From positions 1 to 55,413 of the forward strand of contig DGFJ01000027.1 in the NCBI GenBank assembly GCA_002391625.1: 55,413 nucleotides of DNA, given 5' to 3'. Under the pieces are notes generated by a model. That model did not search any database and was not told where the DNA came from. It worked only from the letters and a program-made list of their open reading frames with translations. A program made the translations under genes and the position numbers. This document shows, in pieces, positions 34,102 to 42,687 of this stretch (the stretch's first letter is position 1; every line of letters begins with the position of its first letter). This DNA is from Ruminococcaceae bacterium UBA3903. Lineage in GTDB: Bacteria; Bacillota; Clostridia; Oscillospirales; Acutalibacteraceae.

Positions 34102-34580
34102 TCAGGTATTTACGGTTAATTAAGCTGTTGCTCTGAAACACATACCCTGTGCAGTGCTGCTCTCTGTAATAGGACAGCAGATAACACGGTGGGACGATAA
34201 CACAATATATGGCTCATCTAATCCTATATATCCCTACATTATAGGTACCTCTCCTAACGGACTTATATTACCTGCAATTAAAAAGCTTACTCTAAATTTA
34301 TTATCATCCCGCTTACGACCAATAATGAATGATTAGGCTTTTTGTCAATAATTAGGGTTATCCCCAAATAAAAAGTCTATTCAAGGGGCAGCACTAATCT
34401 GCCGTTTGTTTTAATATGTCAAACTTTATATTTTTTTATAAGCTCTATTTTTTCTTACCTCAACATTAATTATAGAGCCTATAAAAGATACTGTTAAAAT
34501 TTAAATTGCTAAAATTGCAATGACTTAATTGACAACATTATATTATTTACTATTGTATTTTTTTAATGTATTATGGTATA
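34102..34580. other. Intergenic region after murC
   Basis: About 480 bases with no convincing gene. A 60-codon frame starting GTG 34154 lacks a ribosome site. GGCAG/CTGCC at about 34386-34410 is a weak hairpin. I see no RNA gene here. Confidence 0.5.
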
Positions 34581-35063
34581 TTTTATTTATTACATAATAA
34601 TTAAAGAATTGCAATTTTTATATGCCATATACGACAACAAAATATTGCAGTCAGTTGCCCACCAAACAGACGGAGAGCTATATTACGCTTATACAGCAGA
34701 ACAGCTGTTAGACGCAAACAGAAATAATGCACTTTCAGCCGAACTGGCAAAATCAGCTTATGACTTATAAGGTGTGGGACCAGAAAATATGCAGACATTG
34801 TATCAGAAATTGATTTTATGGAAATGAATTATTATAACACCTTTGCAGGTAAATATAAAGTTAAAAATTGCCTAAGCCATAGAGTATATAATTTTGAAAC
34901 AAGTGTAAATAACCAAAATGCTGTAATCGAATATGGATATGGCATAATGGTAATACTTGACAGCAACAGTATATACGACGCATCAGGAACACATTATACT
35001 ATAAATTTGCAATTAAAAGATAAAAAATGGATAGTCGTCCATTATTCACAAGCATTTTATTAA
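34573..35063 (+). pseudogene. Frameshifted remnant of a small protein gene
   Basis: Two frames join into one protein. From about 34573 the frame reads to SAELAKSAYDL and stops at 34768-34770. Shifting frame at about 34764 continues without a stop as IRCGTRKYADIVSEIDFMEM and on through IEYGYGIMVILDSN to INLQLKDKKWIVVHYSQAFY, ending at 35063. The late part (charged strand, K-D-K-K-W-I-V) has the look of an NTF2-like or amidase-leader domain. The upstream part has no good ribosome site, so the gene may also lack its start. One indel, real or from sequencing, would explain it. Family unknown. Confidence 0.5.
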
Positions 35064-35070
35064 CTTCCAT

Positions 35071-35105
35071 GTCATACAAGACTATTATAAGCAGCCTTGT
35101 ATGAC
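35071..35105 (+). terminator. Hairpin after the remnant gene
   Basis: GTCATACAAG (35071-35080), 15-base loop, CTTGTATGAC (35096-35105): a perfect 10-bp stem directly after the stop codon. No T-run follows, so termination is uncertain. Confidence 0.4.
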
Positions 35106-35164
35106 GAAAGACACAAATCTTATTGGGCATCATGTTAAAGATTAGTATGACATTGTTTAATTAT

Positions 35165-35695
35165 TTACTTAAATGAATTTTCAAAGGCATTTACGCCTTT
35201 TTGTGTTTGCTCATCTGCAAACTGCTTTGCCTGTTGATCAGTAGCATCTACGTTATCGTTGATTGCACCTAACATAATAAACGCTACATAATCACCATTG
35301 CGCACTACCTTGGCAGAATTTATTTTAGCCTGATTCATTGGGTATTGCATTGTATCTTTTATTTTATTATCCTTAACGGCATTTAATTTTTCCTCAACAT
35401 CCGCACCTTTGCCGCTGGTTGCTTTTACAATTACCAGCCTGTCTGGATGTGTGCCTATCAAGGGTATTTCAGCCTTGTACTCCAGCACCTGTGACATATC
35501 TAAATCAAATTCCGATTTGAACATTTCTTCTGTCATTTCATTATTTGGCAAGTAATCGTCGCCATAGGCAGACTTTATATTGTTGACAATATTATCAAGG
35601 GGAACATCTTTTTTAACATTAGAGCCACAGCCTGATAATATACACAGACACATTATGAATGAAACAGCAACAGAAAAGACCTTTGAACTTTTCAT
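35165..35695 (-). CDS. DUF4358-type lipoprotein
   Basis: 176 aa from ATG 35695 (AAAGGAG 8 bases upstream). The signal is MKSSKVFSVAVSFIMCLC then ILSGCGS, a standard lipobox with Cys about 24. The mature part (VPLDNIVNNIKSAYGDDYLP, EYKAEIPLIGTHPDRLVIVK, and the helical VEEKLNAVKDNKIKDTMQYP) matches the DUF4358 pattern common in gut Clostridia. Function unknown; it would sit on the outer face of the membrane. Transcribed alone. Confidence 0.82.
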   Translation of the reverse strand: MKSSKVFSVAVSFIMCLCILSGCGSNVKKDVPLDNIVNNIKSAYGDDYLPNNEMTEEMFKSEFDLDMSQVLEYKAEIPLIGTHPDRLVIVKATSGKGADVEEKLNAVKDNKIKDTMQYPMNQAKINSAKVVRNGDYVAFIMLGAINDNVDATDQQAKQFADEQTQKGVNAFENSFK

Positions 35696-35792
35696 AAATA
35701 TTACTCCTTTATATGTTTTGTCATTAGTATTTACACTACTAACTAAAATACTCATATATTAAGTAATATTTAATTGTTCAAGGGTCTTCGGC

Positions 35793-36494
35793 TTATAAAA
35801 CAATATCAAAAAATTGTGAAAGCCTTGTTATCCTGTAATCACACAAAGGGTTATCCCCTGTTATATCCTGTGGGTCAAATAAGCAGGTAGTAATACCTGC
35901 GTTTCTGCCACCCTGCATATCAGATGTTAGGGAGTCACCTAACACAATAACCTGACCTTTATCTGTTATATGTTGTTCATTGAAAATGTACTCAAAGTAT
36001 TCAGCATTTGGTTTTTGGCAATTCATTTCCTCGGAAATATATTTTTTAACTATAAATTTGTTTAAACCACTTTTCTCAAACCTACCATGCTGTGCTTTTT
36101 TCAAGCCGTTAGTTGTTATAAAGATTTTCACATATTTTGAAAGCTGTTGACACAGTTCATATGCACACTCAAGTAAAAAACCACAGTGTGAAAGGTTTTC
36201 CACATATTCACAGTTTATTTTGCAAAAATCTGCATTTTCACCAAAATGTACAGCAGCAAAAAAGTTTTTAAAACGTGCTGTCTGTAGCTGCTGTCTGGTA
36301 ATTTGATTTTGTTCGTACTGCTTCCAAATTTTCAGGTTTTCACGCATATATACTGCGTTTATATCCTCACTCCATAAATAGCCGTTGCTTTCCAAGGTTT
36401 GTTTCAGTGCCGTTTTTTCTGATTTTGAAAAATCCAGTAGGGTTTCATCCGCATCAATAAAAACTATTGGAAAACGAGGATTTTCCTTACTCAA
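35793..36494 (-). CDS. yjjG: YjjG-type HAD pyrimidine nucleotidase
   Basis: 233 aa HAD-IA phosphatase. The nucleophile motif is VFIDADETLLDF (Asp14, Asp16), motif II is IFITTNG, and motif III/IV is KPNAEYFEYIF with VIVLGDSLTSDMQGGRNAG. YjjG proteins (TIGR02254) dephosphorylate non-canonical pyrimidine nucleotides. The start is TTG 36494 with AGAGGTG upstream, overlapping the stop of the TIGR03936 gene by 8 bases, so the two are translationally coupled. Confidence 0.9.
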   Translation of the reverse strand: MSKENPRFPIVFIDADETLLDFSKSEKTALKQTLESNGYLWSEDINAVYMRENLKIWKQYEQNQITRQQLQTARFKNFFAAVHFGENADFCKINCEYVENLSHCGFLLECAYELCQQLSKYVKIFITTNGLKKAQHGRFEKSGLNKFIVKKYISEEMNCQKPNAEYFEYIFNEQHITDKGQVIVLGDSLTSDMQGGRNAGITTCLFDPQDITGDNPLCDYRITRLSQFFDIVL

Positions 36495-37143
36495 AGGATT
36501 TCACCTCTCCATTATAAATGTCTAATCTGGTTATGTCCGCGTAAATCTCAATGTTGTTTATGTCACCTATAGCTTTTACAATCAAGCTAGGATTAACATT
36601 AGTGGTGCTGCCTGCTGGCAAAATAATTTGTATATTAACATTGTCAGTGTCCTGTGTTATGGTATATTTGCAGAAATTTTCTTTTAAGTCTACCTCTCTT
36701 ATACCCTTTTTGGACTTTTTTTCCACCATTATTTCATCCATATTAAATAGGTTATTTGTCAGCTTATACAGTGTATCAACTGGTACATCCGCTGAGTTAA
36801 TTTTTATATCAAACAGTCCATATGCTATTACACCCGGCTTCATAACTGGTTCGGTTACTTGATATACTCGTATCCCCATTGGCAGGCTGTTATTTAGCTT
36901 TGCAATAATTTCATCATATGGTATATCCTCAACCAGCTTCATATCCATTGTTTCCTTAACACCACGAAAGCCCAGCGACAATGGCAACGCAAAGGTTATA
37001 AACGGATGTGGGTTAAAGCCCTCTGTATGCCACACAGGAATTTTGCTGTGTGATATTGCACGCAGCATAGTTCTGTTTAGGTCAAGATGTGATATATACC
37101 GTGCCTCCTTATCCTTTGTAAACCACACTCTAACGCTTTTCAT
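36487..37143 (-). CDS. TIGR03936-family radical-SAM-linked protein
   Basis: 218 aa. MKSVRVWFTKDKEARYISHL, then DLNRTMLRAISHSKIPVWHT and EGFNPHPFITFALPLSLGF are hallmarks of TIGR03936 (DUF2344). The family is encoded next to, or fused with, TIGR03960 B12-binding radical SAM proteins; the role may be in RNA modification, but is not established. ATG 37143 is used because GGCGGAG lies just upstream and it overlaps the stop of the TIGR03960 gene by 14 bases. The longer frame to 37221 lies wholly inside that gene. Confidence 0.92.
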   Translation of the reverse strand: MKSVRVWFTKDKEARYISHLDLNRTMLRAISHSKIPVWHTEGFNPHPFITFALPLSLGFRGVKETMDMKLVEDIPYDEIIAKLNNSLPMGIRVYQVTEPVMKPGVIAYGLFDIKINSADVPVDTLYKLTNNLFNMDEIMVEKKSKKGIREVDLKENFCKYTITQDTDNVNIQIILPAGSTTNVNPSLIVKAIGDINNIEIYADITRLDIYNGEVKSFE

Positions 37144-38974
37144 AGCAAACTCCGCCTTTCCACTGTGTTGCCCCACAATTACTGCACTGTTGACGACAGT
37201 TAGGTGTTGTGGTGCTTTCATAAGCTTTTTTACATTCGTTTATTAGAAATTCCTTTTTAATACCATAATCAATATGGTCCCATGGCAGGGTTTCATCAAA
37301 GGAACGTTTTCTGTTGGCATAAAAGCTGGGATCTATACCACATTCGTCAAAAATTTCCAACCATTTTGTTAAGCTGAAGCAGTCGTTCCAGCCGTCAAAG
37401 TGAAAGCCCTTATGACACGCCTTTTCCAGAACCGCTGATAAACGTCTGTCACCCCTTGCGAAAACTGCTTCTAAAAAGCTGGTGGATGAATCGTGATAGT
37501 TAAACTGTATTTTTTTAGTTGTTATAGCTGTTTTAATATGCTGCTGCTTTTCAACAATTTGCTGTGTTGTGTCCTGTGGCTCCCATTGAAATGGTGTGAA
37601 GGGCTTTGGTACAAAGCTAGAGGCACTAACAGTTACTCTAACGCTTTTACCCTTTGGTTTATTTTCACAGCTGTAATATGCATCAACAACCTTTTGTCCT
37701 AAATGTGCTATGCCCTCTACATCGTCCATAGTTTCCGTTGGCAAGCCTATCATAAAATACAGCTTAACAGTAGTCCAGCCACCGTTAAATGCAGTTGTGC
37801 AGGTTTCTAACAGCTCCTGCTCCTCTACGTTTTTGTTGATAACGTTACGCATACGCTGTGTGCCTGCCTCTGGTGCAAAGGTTAAACCACTTTTTCGCAC
37901 TGTTTTGATTTTAGACAATATCTCATCATTAAAGCCGTCTACACGCAGTGACGGTAAGGACAGGCTAACGCTTTCGTCCTTTGACCACGTTGTTAGCTTT
38001 TCTAATAATGCGCCAATTTGAGAATAATCGCTAGAGCTTAATGAGGACAAGGAAACCTCGTCATAGCCTGTATTATGGCATAATGTATGGCACTGATTAT
38101 CAATAACCTCCGGAGATTTTTCACGCACTGGTCTATATAAAAAGCCCGCCTGACAAAAACGACAGCCACGGATACAGCCACGGAAAATCTCCTCTACTGC
38201 CCTATCGTGTACAATCTCTACCATTGGCAACACAAAATTATTAGGATAGTAAGAATTATCCATATCCATTACTAGACGTTTTTTAATAGGCATAGGTGCA
38301 TTATCCTTAGGTGTAATGGCATTAACTGTGCCATCATCATTATATGTTATTTCATACAGTGACGGCACATATACGCCCTGTATTTGTGCCGCTTTTCGTA
38401 AAAACGACCCTTTGCTTTCCTTGTTTTTACGGCATTGTCTGTAAAGCTCTATGACCTCTAGGTCAACGTCCTCACCCTCGCCAATAAAAAACAAATCCAC
38501 AAAATCAGCAATAGGCTCTGGGTTGCAGGCACATGGGCCACCAGCTACTACTATATTAAATAAATCCTTTCGGTCTGCTGATTTTATGGGAACACCACCT
38601 AGGCTTAACATATTTAATATATTAGAGTAGCTTAACTCATACTGTAGGGTAAAACCAATAAAGTCAAAATCCCTAACGCTGTCACCACTTTCCAAGGCAC
38701 ACAAGGGGATATTATTTTGACGCATTAAATCTTCCATATCAATCCAAGGTGCAAAAACACGTTCACACCAAATATATGGCACACTGTTAAACTGGCTATA
38801 CAATATCTTCATACCTAAATGAGACATACCTACCTCATAGGTATCAGGAAAACAAAAGGCAAAACGCACGTCAACCTCTGATTTGTTTTTTCCCACACTG
38901 TTAAGCTCTCCGCCCACATATCTGCCAGGCTTTTGAACCTTTAACAGCAATCTTTCCATATCCTTGTTTATCAT
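37130..38974 (-). CDS. TIGR03960-family B12-binding radical SAM protein
   Basis: 614 aa. The first about 190 residues form a cobalamin-binding-like fold (FAFCFPDTYEVGMSHLGMKI, IVVAGGPCACNPEP). The radical-SAM core has Cys267, Cys271 and Cys274 in EIFRGCIRGCRFCQAGF, then DEVSLSSLSSSDYSQI, LPSLRVDGF and LTFAPEAGTQRMRNVI. It ends with a late Cys cluster (CRQQCSNCGA). The substrate is unknown. GGAGG lies 6 bases before the ATG. It leads an operon with TIGR03936 and yjjG, downstream of an M50 protease gene, as near spoIVFB/rplU in other Firmicutes. Confidence 0.94.
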   Translation of the reverse strand: MINKDMERLLLKVQKPGRYVGGELNSVGKNKSEVDVRFAFCFPDTYEVGMSHLGMKILYSQFNSVPYIWCERVFAPWIDMEDLMRQNNIPLCALESGDSVRDFDFIGFTLQYELSYSNILNMLSLGGVPIKSADRKDLFNIVVAGGPCACNPEPIADFVDLFFIGEGEDVDLEVIELYRQCRKNKESKGSFLRKAAQIQGVYVPSLYEITYNDDGTVNAITPKDNAPMPIKKRLVMDMDNSYYPNNFVLPMVEIVHDRAVEEIFRGCIRGCRFCQAGFLYRPVREKSPEVIDNQCHTLCHNTGYDEVSLSSLSSSDYSQIGALLEKLTTWSKDESVSLSLPSLRVDGFNDEILSKIKTVRKSGLTFAPEAGTQRMRNVINKNVEEQELLETCTTAFNGGWTTVKLYFMIGLPTETMDDVEGIAHLGQKVVDAYYSCENKPKGKSVRVTVSASSFVPKPFTPFQWEPQDTTQQIVEKQQHIKTAITTKKIQFNYHDSSTSFLEAVFARGDRRLSAVLEKACHKGFHFDGWNDCFSLTKWLEIFDECGIDPSFYANRKRSFDETLPWDHIDYGIKKEFLINECKKAYESTTTPNCRQQCSNCGATQWKGGVCYEKR

Positions 38975-39056
38975 GAAAATCCTCCGTTTTTATACAAATG
39001 GCATATCGCCTCTACAATTAATTATACATCATAGCCGTTATCATAACCAGCTATAT

Positions 39057-39677
39057 TTACAAATTCCTACTGTATCTACAGCGTTTAAATAATATAATAC
39101 ACATTAAATAAAAGCTTGTAAACAGCAATGTGAAATTATAAGGAGATTTTAGCAAAATTAAAAAGCCCATTGTACCCATAGGCAGTAAAAATAAAAAGGA
39201 AATTATGCTTACTATATTGTTTGCGGTCTGAAACGAATAATTACGCTGTAACAATAAATACAGCAGGTTGCCACCGTCTAAGGATTCTATAGGCAGCAGG
39301 TTAAACACACCTAGTATTATATTGCTATACCACAGCAGCTGTAAAATTGGATTAGCATACCAGCTGTAAATTATTAAAAACACAACACCAAAAACCATGT
39401 TTGCCAATGGTCCGCCTAAAAGCACCGCTGCCTCTCCTATATAACCACGACAGCCTTTATATGTATCTCGAATATTTATATCAAACAGGTTTAATTGTAC
39501 ACTTTTGGCAGATGTATGCTGTAATGCCATGGCCACCAGATGTCCAGCCTCATGGCACACCGCTCCAAACAAACAACAAAGGCACATACCCGTTGTATCT
39601 ATTACCAATACAAGGGTAAGTGCCGCAATCAAAGGGTAGCTAATGCGTACCCTGCAATTTAATATTTTCAGCTGCAT
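39057..39677 (-). CDS. M50 (site-2) metalloprotease, SpoIVFB-like
   Basis: 206 aa membrane protease that cuts substrates within the membrane. The zinc motif is His42-Glu43-x2-His46 in VCHEAGHLVAM; the third ligand region is NLLPIESLDGGN; five or six hydrophobic segments surround these. Its position next to TIGR03960 matches the spoIVFB neighbourhood, so a role in sigma-K-type processing or another regulated proteolysis is possible. The start codon shares one base with the stop of the upstream gene (TAATG), showing translational coupling to a small acidic membrane protein. Confidence 0.92.
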   Translation of the reverse strand: MQLKILNCRVRISYPLIAALTLVLVIDTTGMCLCCLFGAVCHEAGHLVAMALQHTSAKSVQLNLFDINIRDTYKGCRGYIGEAAVLLGGPLANMVFGVVFLIIYSWYANPILQLLWYSNIILGVFNLLPIESLDGGNLLYLLLQRNYSFQTANNIVSIISFLFLLPMGTMGFLILLKSPYNFTLLFTSFYLMCIILFKRCRYSRNL

Positions 39678-40012
39678 TATTGTGTACTTTGTGGAAACTC
39701 AATAACAAGTGATGATGCCATCTGCTGTGTGTACCATTGATTAGCCCTTTGATAAAGCTCACCACCGTAGGATTTTAACGCAAAGGCTGTTACCGCAGTT
39801 AAAATACACAAAAACAGCTGTATTTTTATTAATAGCTGGGACCTGCTGTGCTTTTTATTTTTGTTTTTGTTAACCTGTTCATAGGATTTGTTCCCTACAT
39901 ATTCATTGTCGCTATATTCGGCATCTGAATAATCCTCATAATCAGGTGTAATGGTTGTAACACTCTGCCAATTATCATCGTACTCAATGCTGTCATAACG
40001 GTTGTCGTCCAT
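39677..40012 (-). CDS. Small acidic single-pass membrane protein coupled to the M50 protease
   Basis: 111 aa from ATG 40012 (AGGAAGTG upstream; the longer frame begins within the MATE gene). A very acidic N-terminal half (MDDNRYDSIEYDDNWQSVTT, YEDYSDAEYSDNEYVG) is followed by a basic stretch NKNKNKKHSRSQ, one membrane segment (LLIKIQLFLCILTAVTAFAL) and about 35 residues outside. No family recognised. In Bacillus the protease SpoIVFB is preceded by SpoIVFA, also a single-pass membrane protein that holds the protease inactive; this gene has the same position and topology, which suggests but does not prove such a role. Confidence 0.72.
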   Translation of the reverse strand: MDDNRYDSIEYDDNWQSVTTITPDYEDYSDAEYSDNEYVGNKSYEQVNKNKNKKHSRSQLLIKIQLFLCILTAVTAFALKSYGGELYQRANQWYTQQMASSLVIEFPQSTQ

Positions 40013-40071
40013 ATTATCACTTCCTAATAAATTAGTTATAGTAATAGTATGAACAGGCAAAGACAAAAATA

Positions 40072-41436
40072 CTACCTGACCTCCAAATTTTTTATATCTG
40101 TTTTCATTAGGTGGACAAACAGTATAATAGCGGTTATTAGTGCTGCTACCTCTGCAATAGGAAAGGCATACCATACCCATTCCAGCCCACAAAATGATAA
40201 CATATAGGCTACCGGCAGCAAAATCCCCAGCTGTCGCAGCACAGATATTATTAGGCTGCGTGCGCCCTTACCAACTGCTTGGAAAAATGTTATAAACATA
40301 ATGCCAACAGTAGCAGGGATAAAGCACAGGCTAATAGCCCGCAATGCAGTTTTACCCATTTGAACCATATCGTCATTGGCATTAAACATACCCATTAATT
40401 GCTCAGGGAACAGCCAGAACGCAATCGTACCTAACACCATAATTATAAAGGCAATAATACTGCCGTATTTTAACGCTTCCATCAGGCGTTTTTTGTTCCT
40501 AGCACCATAGTTATATCCCATAATAGGCATAACACCGTGTGTCAGCCCAAAAACAGGCATAAACACAAAGGACTGCAGCTTAAAATACACGCCTAAAACA
40601 GATACCGCTGTTGTTGAAAAGCCGATTAAGATAGCGTTCATGCCAAGCAGCATAACCGAACCTATGGACTGCATAACTATGGCTGGCACACCTACTGAAT
40701 AAATATTCTTAATAGTCTTACCGGAAAACTTAAACTTTTTAAAAGAAACATTAACGGCGTGATTTTTCAAAACTAAAACAGCTATGGAGAAAATCATAGA
40801 GAAAATTTGACCAATTACTGTTGCGATAGCAGCACCTAAAACACCCATAGCCGGTACAGGGCCAAATCCAAATATAAAAATTGGGTCTAAAATAATATTA
40901 GTAACTGCACCCGTCAGCATAAAGAACATAGGAAAAATCATATTACCTGTTGCCTGTAAGGTTTTTTCAATAACCAGTTCTATAAACATACCAAATGAGA
41001 ATATCATTACACAGCTAAGATATTGTGTACCCATCTGATAAATTTCAGGATTATCTGTATATGCGCTAAAGAACGGTCCAGTAATTGTAAAGCCTAAAAT
41101 TAAAAAGACAACCCAATTAATAGCACCTAAAATAATACCGTGAGCAGCCGCTGAGTTGGCATCCTTTTGGTGACCCTCACCTAATCTGCGTGAAACCAAG
41201 GAGTTTACACCTACGCCTGTACCAACCGCAAAGGATATTAACAGCATCTGTAAAGGATACGCTAGGGAAACTGCGGTCAATGCGTTTTCGCTGACCTGTG
41301 CTACGAATATACTGTCCACAATGTTATATAACGCTTGTATAATCATTGAAAACATAGCAGGCAGGGACATGGAAATAATTAATTTTAATACAGGCTCTGA
41401 ACCCATTTTATTTGCTTGTAACGTGGAATTTGACAT
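40072..41436 (-). CDS. MATE family efflux transporter
   Basis: 454 aa, twelve hydrophobic segments. PVLKLIISMSLPAMFSMIIQ and ALYNIVDSIFVAQVSENAL are the MATE N-terminal motif; the repeat in the second half begins near NIYSVGVPAIVMQSIGSVML. Likely a cation-driven exporter of drugs or metabolites, substrate unknown. The start overlaps the end of the VanZ gene by 29 bases. Five bases of coding sequence earlier its N-terminus MSNSTLQANKMGSEP is typical of this group. Confidence 0.93.
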   Translation of the reverse strand: MSNSTLQANKMGSEPVLKLIISMSLPAMFSMIIQALYNIVDSIFVAQVSENALTAVSLAYPLQMLLISFAVGTGVGVNSLVSRRLGEGHQKDANSAAAHGIILGAINWVVFLILGFTITGPFFSAYTDNPEIYQMGTQYLSCVMIFSFGMFIELVIEKTLQATGNMIFPMFFMLTGAVTNIILDPIFIFGFGPVPAMGVLGAAIATVIGQIFSMIFSIAVLVLKNHAVNVSFKKFKFSGKTIKNIYSVGVPAIVMQSIGSVMLLGMNAILIGFSTTAVSVLGVYFKLQSFVFMPVFGLTHGVMPIMGYNYGARNKKRLMEALKYGSIIAFIIMVLGTIAFWLFPEQLMGMFNANDDMVQMGKTALRAISLCFIPATVGIMFITFFQAVGKGARSLIISVLRQLGILLPVAYMLSFCGLEWVWYAFPIAEVAALITAIILFVHLMKTDIKNLEVR

Positions 41437-41929
41437 TTTTTACCTCTTTTTCTTTCTTTCTTTTTTTACATCTTTTACTGACAAAATAAATAATATTAAC
41501 TAAAGCAATTGCCGTTAATGCCCCTAAAAAATCCAGCAGTACATCTTTTACCTCGGAGCTTCTGCCTGCTGAAAAATATTGCAGTGCTTCATCCATAACA
41601 GGTATAAGCAGTGCAAAAAATAACGTTGGAAAAAGCCTTTGCCATATTTCTTTTACAAAGCTGGCTACCGTTTTTGTAAGCAGAACGCCCAAAATAAAAA
41701 ACTCCATAAAATGTGCTGATTTTCGCACAATAAAATCTGTAACACCGCTGTTTAAATTTATTGAGCTTAGCAGGGTGTTAACATAGTTCACAACCGTACC
41801 GCTCTCTTGTGAGGATACCACCGCAGGCGTAAGGGAACGGCTAAAGATAAAGCTAATAAAAGCCAGTGTTACGATTGCCCACATAACACTGGCAACAGAT
41901 ATTATTTTATTCTTATCTATATAACACAT
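41408..41929 (-). CDS. VanZ-family membrane protein
   Basis: 173 aa. VanZ features: a first membrane segment, then IVRKSAHFMEFFILGVLLT (conserved K-x-x-H-x-x-E/F), LFFALLIPVMDEALQYF, then GRSSEVKDVLLDFLGALTA (the R-x-x-x-x-D-x-x-x-N/D motif). VanZ-like proteins affect resistance to lipoglycopeptides in some bacteria; here the role is unknown. A basic C-terminal tail (KRCKKRKKEKEVKN) overlaps the MATE start. Confidence 0.9.
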   Translation of the reverse strand: MCYIDKNKIISVASVMWAIVTLAFISFIFSRSLTPAVVSSQESGTVVNYVNTLLSSINLNSGVTDFIVRKSAHFMEFFILGVLLTKTVASFVKEIWQRLFPTLFFALLIPVMDEALQYFSAGRSSEVKDVLLDFLGALTAIALVNIIYFVSKRCKKRKKEKEVKNVKFHVTSK

Positions 41930-42038
41930 AAAGCCTCCTAAAAAGTTACCGTTTCATCAATGTATATATAATATTAGACAAATAATCCGCCAAAGTCAAA
42001 TGAATATATAATTCTTATGTAGTTTACTTAGATTTTAC

Positions 42039-42068
42039 TTGCCAAAGTATATAATAATCAGTTATAAT
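42039..42068 (+). promoter_or_regulatory. Promoter of the COG2426 gene
   Basis: TTGCCA (42039-42044), 18-base spacer, TATAAT (42063-42068). The short leader after it contains hairpin CATCTCA/TGAGATG (42082-42102) followed by AATTTTTATTTT, which could act as an attenuator. Confidence 0.65.
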
Positions 42069-42133
42069 GTAAATCGTTATCCATCTCATTGACCTTGAGA
42101 TGAATTTTTATTTTATTTTGAAGGGTGTATATA

Positions 42134-42616
42134 ATGATACAGTATCTAATTGTTTTTTTGATTTCTATGGTTCCCCTTATTGAGCTGCGTGGTGCTATCC
42201 CATATTCTCAGGCCGTAGGCTTACCGTTATTGACATCATACATCATTGCCATCGTAGGCAATATGCTACCTGTTCCATTTATCTATTTATTTGCCAGAAA
42301 GGTTCTGGTGTGGGGCAGCGACAAAAAGTTTATAGGCAAATTTTTCACCTTCTGTTTAGAAAAAGGTGAAAAGGGTGGAAAAAAGCTACAGCAAAAGGCA
42401 GGTAAGGGTTTGTTCTTAGCTTTGTTGCTATTTGTTGGCATACCTCTGCCTGGTACAGGTGCATGGACCGGTGCCTTAGCCGCCAGCCTGCTAGATATGG
42501 ATTTCAAATCTAGTATTTTGGCTGTTATGCTTGGTGTTTTATTGGCTGGTATTATTATGGCAGCTGCCAGCGCTGGCTTATTTGGTGCCTTAGGTGCTGT
42601 TTTCGCACCTAAATAA
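42134..42616 (+). CDS. COG2426 small multidrug-export-type membrane protein
   Basis: 160 aa from ATG 42134 (AAGGGTG 7 bases upstream; a GTG at 42125 would add three residues). Seen: SMVPLIELRGAIPYSQAVGL, the family's signature, IVGNMLPVPFIYLFARKVL, a basic cytosolic loop, then FVGIPLPGTGAWTGALAASL. The family is named small multidrug export protein, though transport has not been widely tested. Ends at a terminator. Confidence 0.9.
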   Translation: MIQYLIVFLISMVPLIELRGAIPYSQAVGLPLLTSYIIAIVGNMLPVPFIYLFARKVLVWGSDKKFIGKFFTFCLEKGEKGGKKLQQKAGKGLFLALLLFVGIPLPGTGAWTGALAASLLDMDFKSSILAVMLGVLLAGIIMAAASAGLFGALGAVFAPK

Positions 42617-42641
42617 TGATAATAAAATATACTTATTAATT

Positions 42642-42670
42642 ATACGGGTAGCTTAGCTGCCCGTATTTTT
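42642..42670 (+). terminator. Terminator after the COG2426 gene
   Basis: ATACGGG-T-AGC, loop TTA, GCT-G-CCCGTAT, then TTTTT. Transcription of the FAD genes downstream may depend on readthrough or an unseen promoter. Confidence 0.8.
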
Positions 42671-42687
42671 GGATTGAGGTAATTTTT

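Noticed and set aside
34154..34336. 60-codon frame after murC (GTG start)
   Set aside because: No ribosome site, composition not clearly protein-like and no family recognised; reported only as intergenic.
42082..42110. Riboswitch in the COG2426 gene leader
   Set aside because: Only one short hairpin with a T-rich tract is present; no conserved aptamer can be seen.
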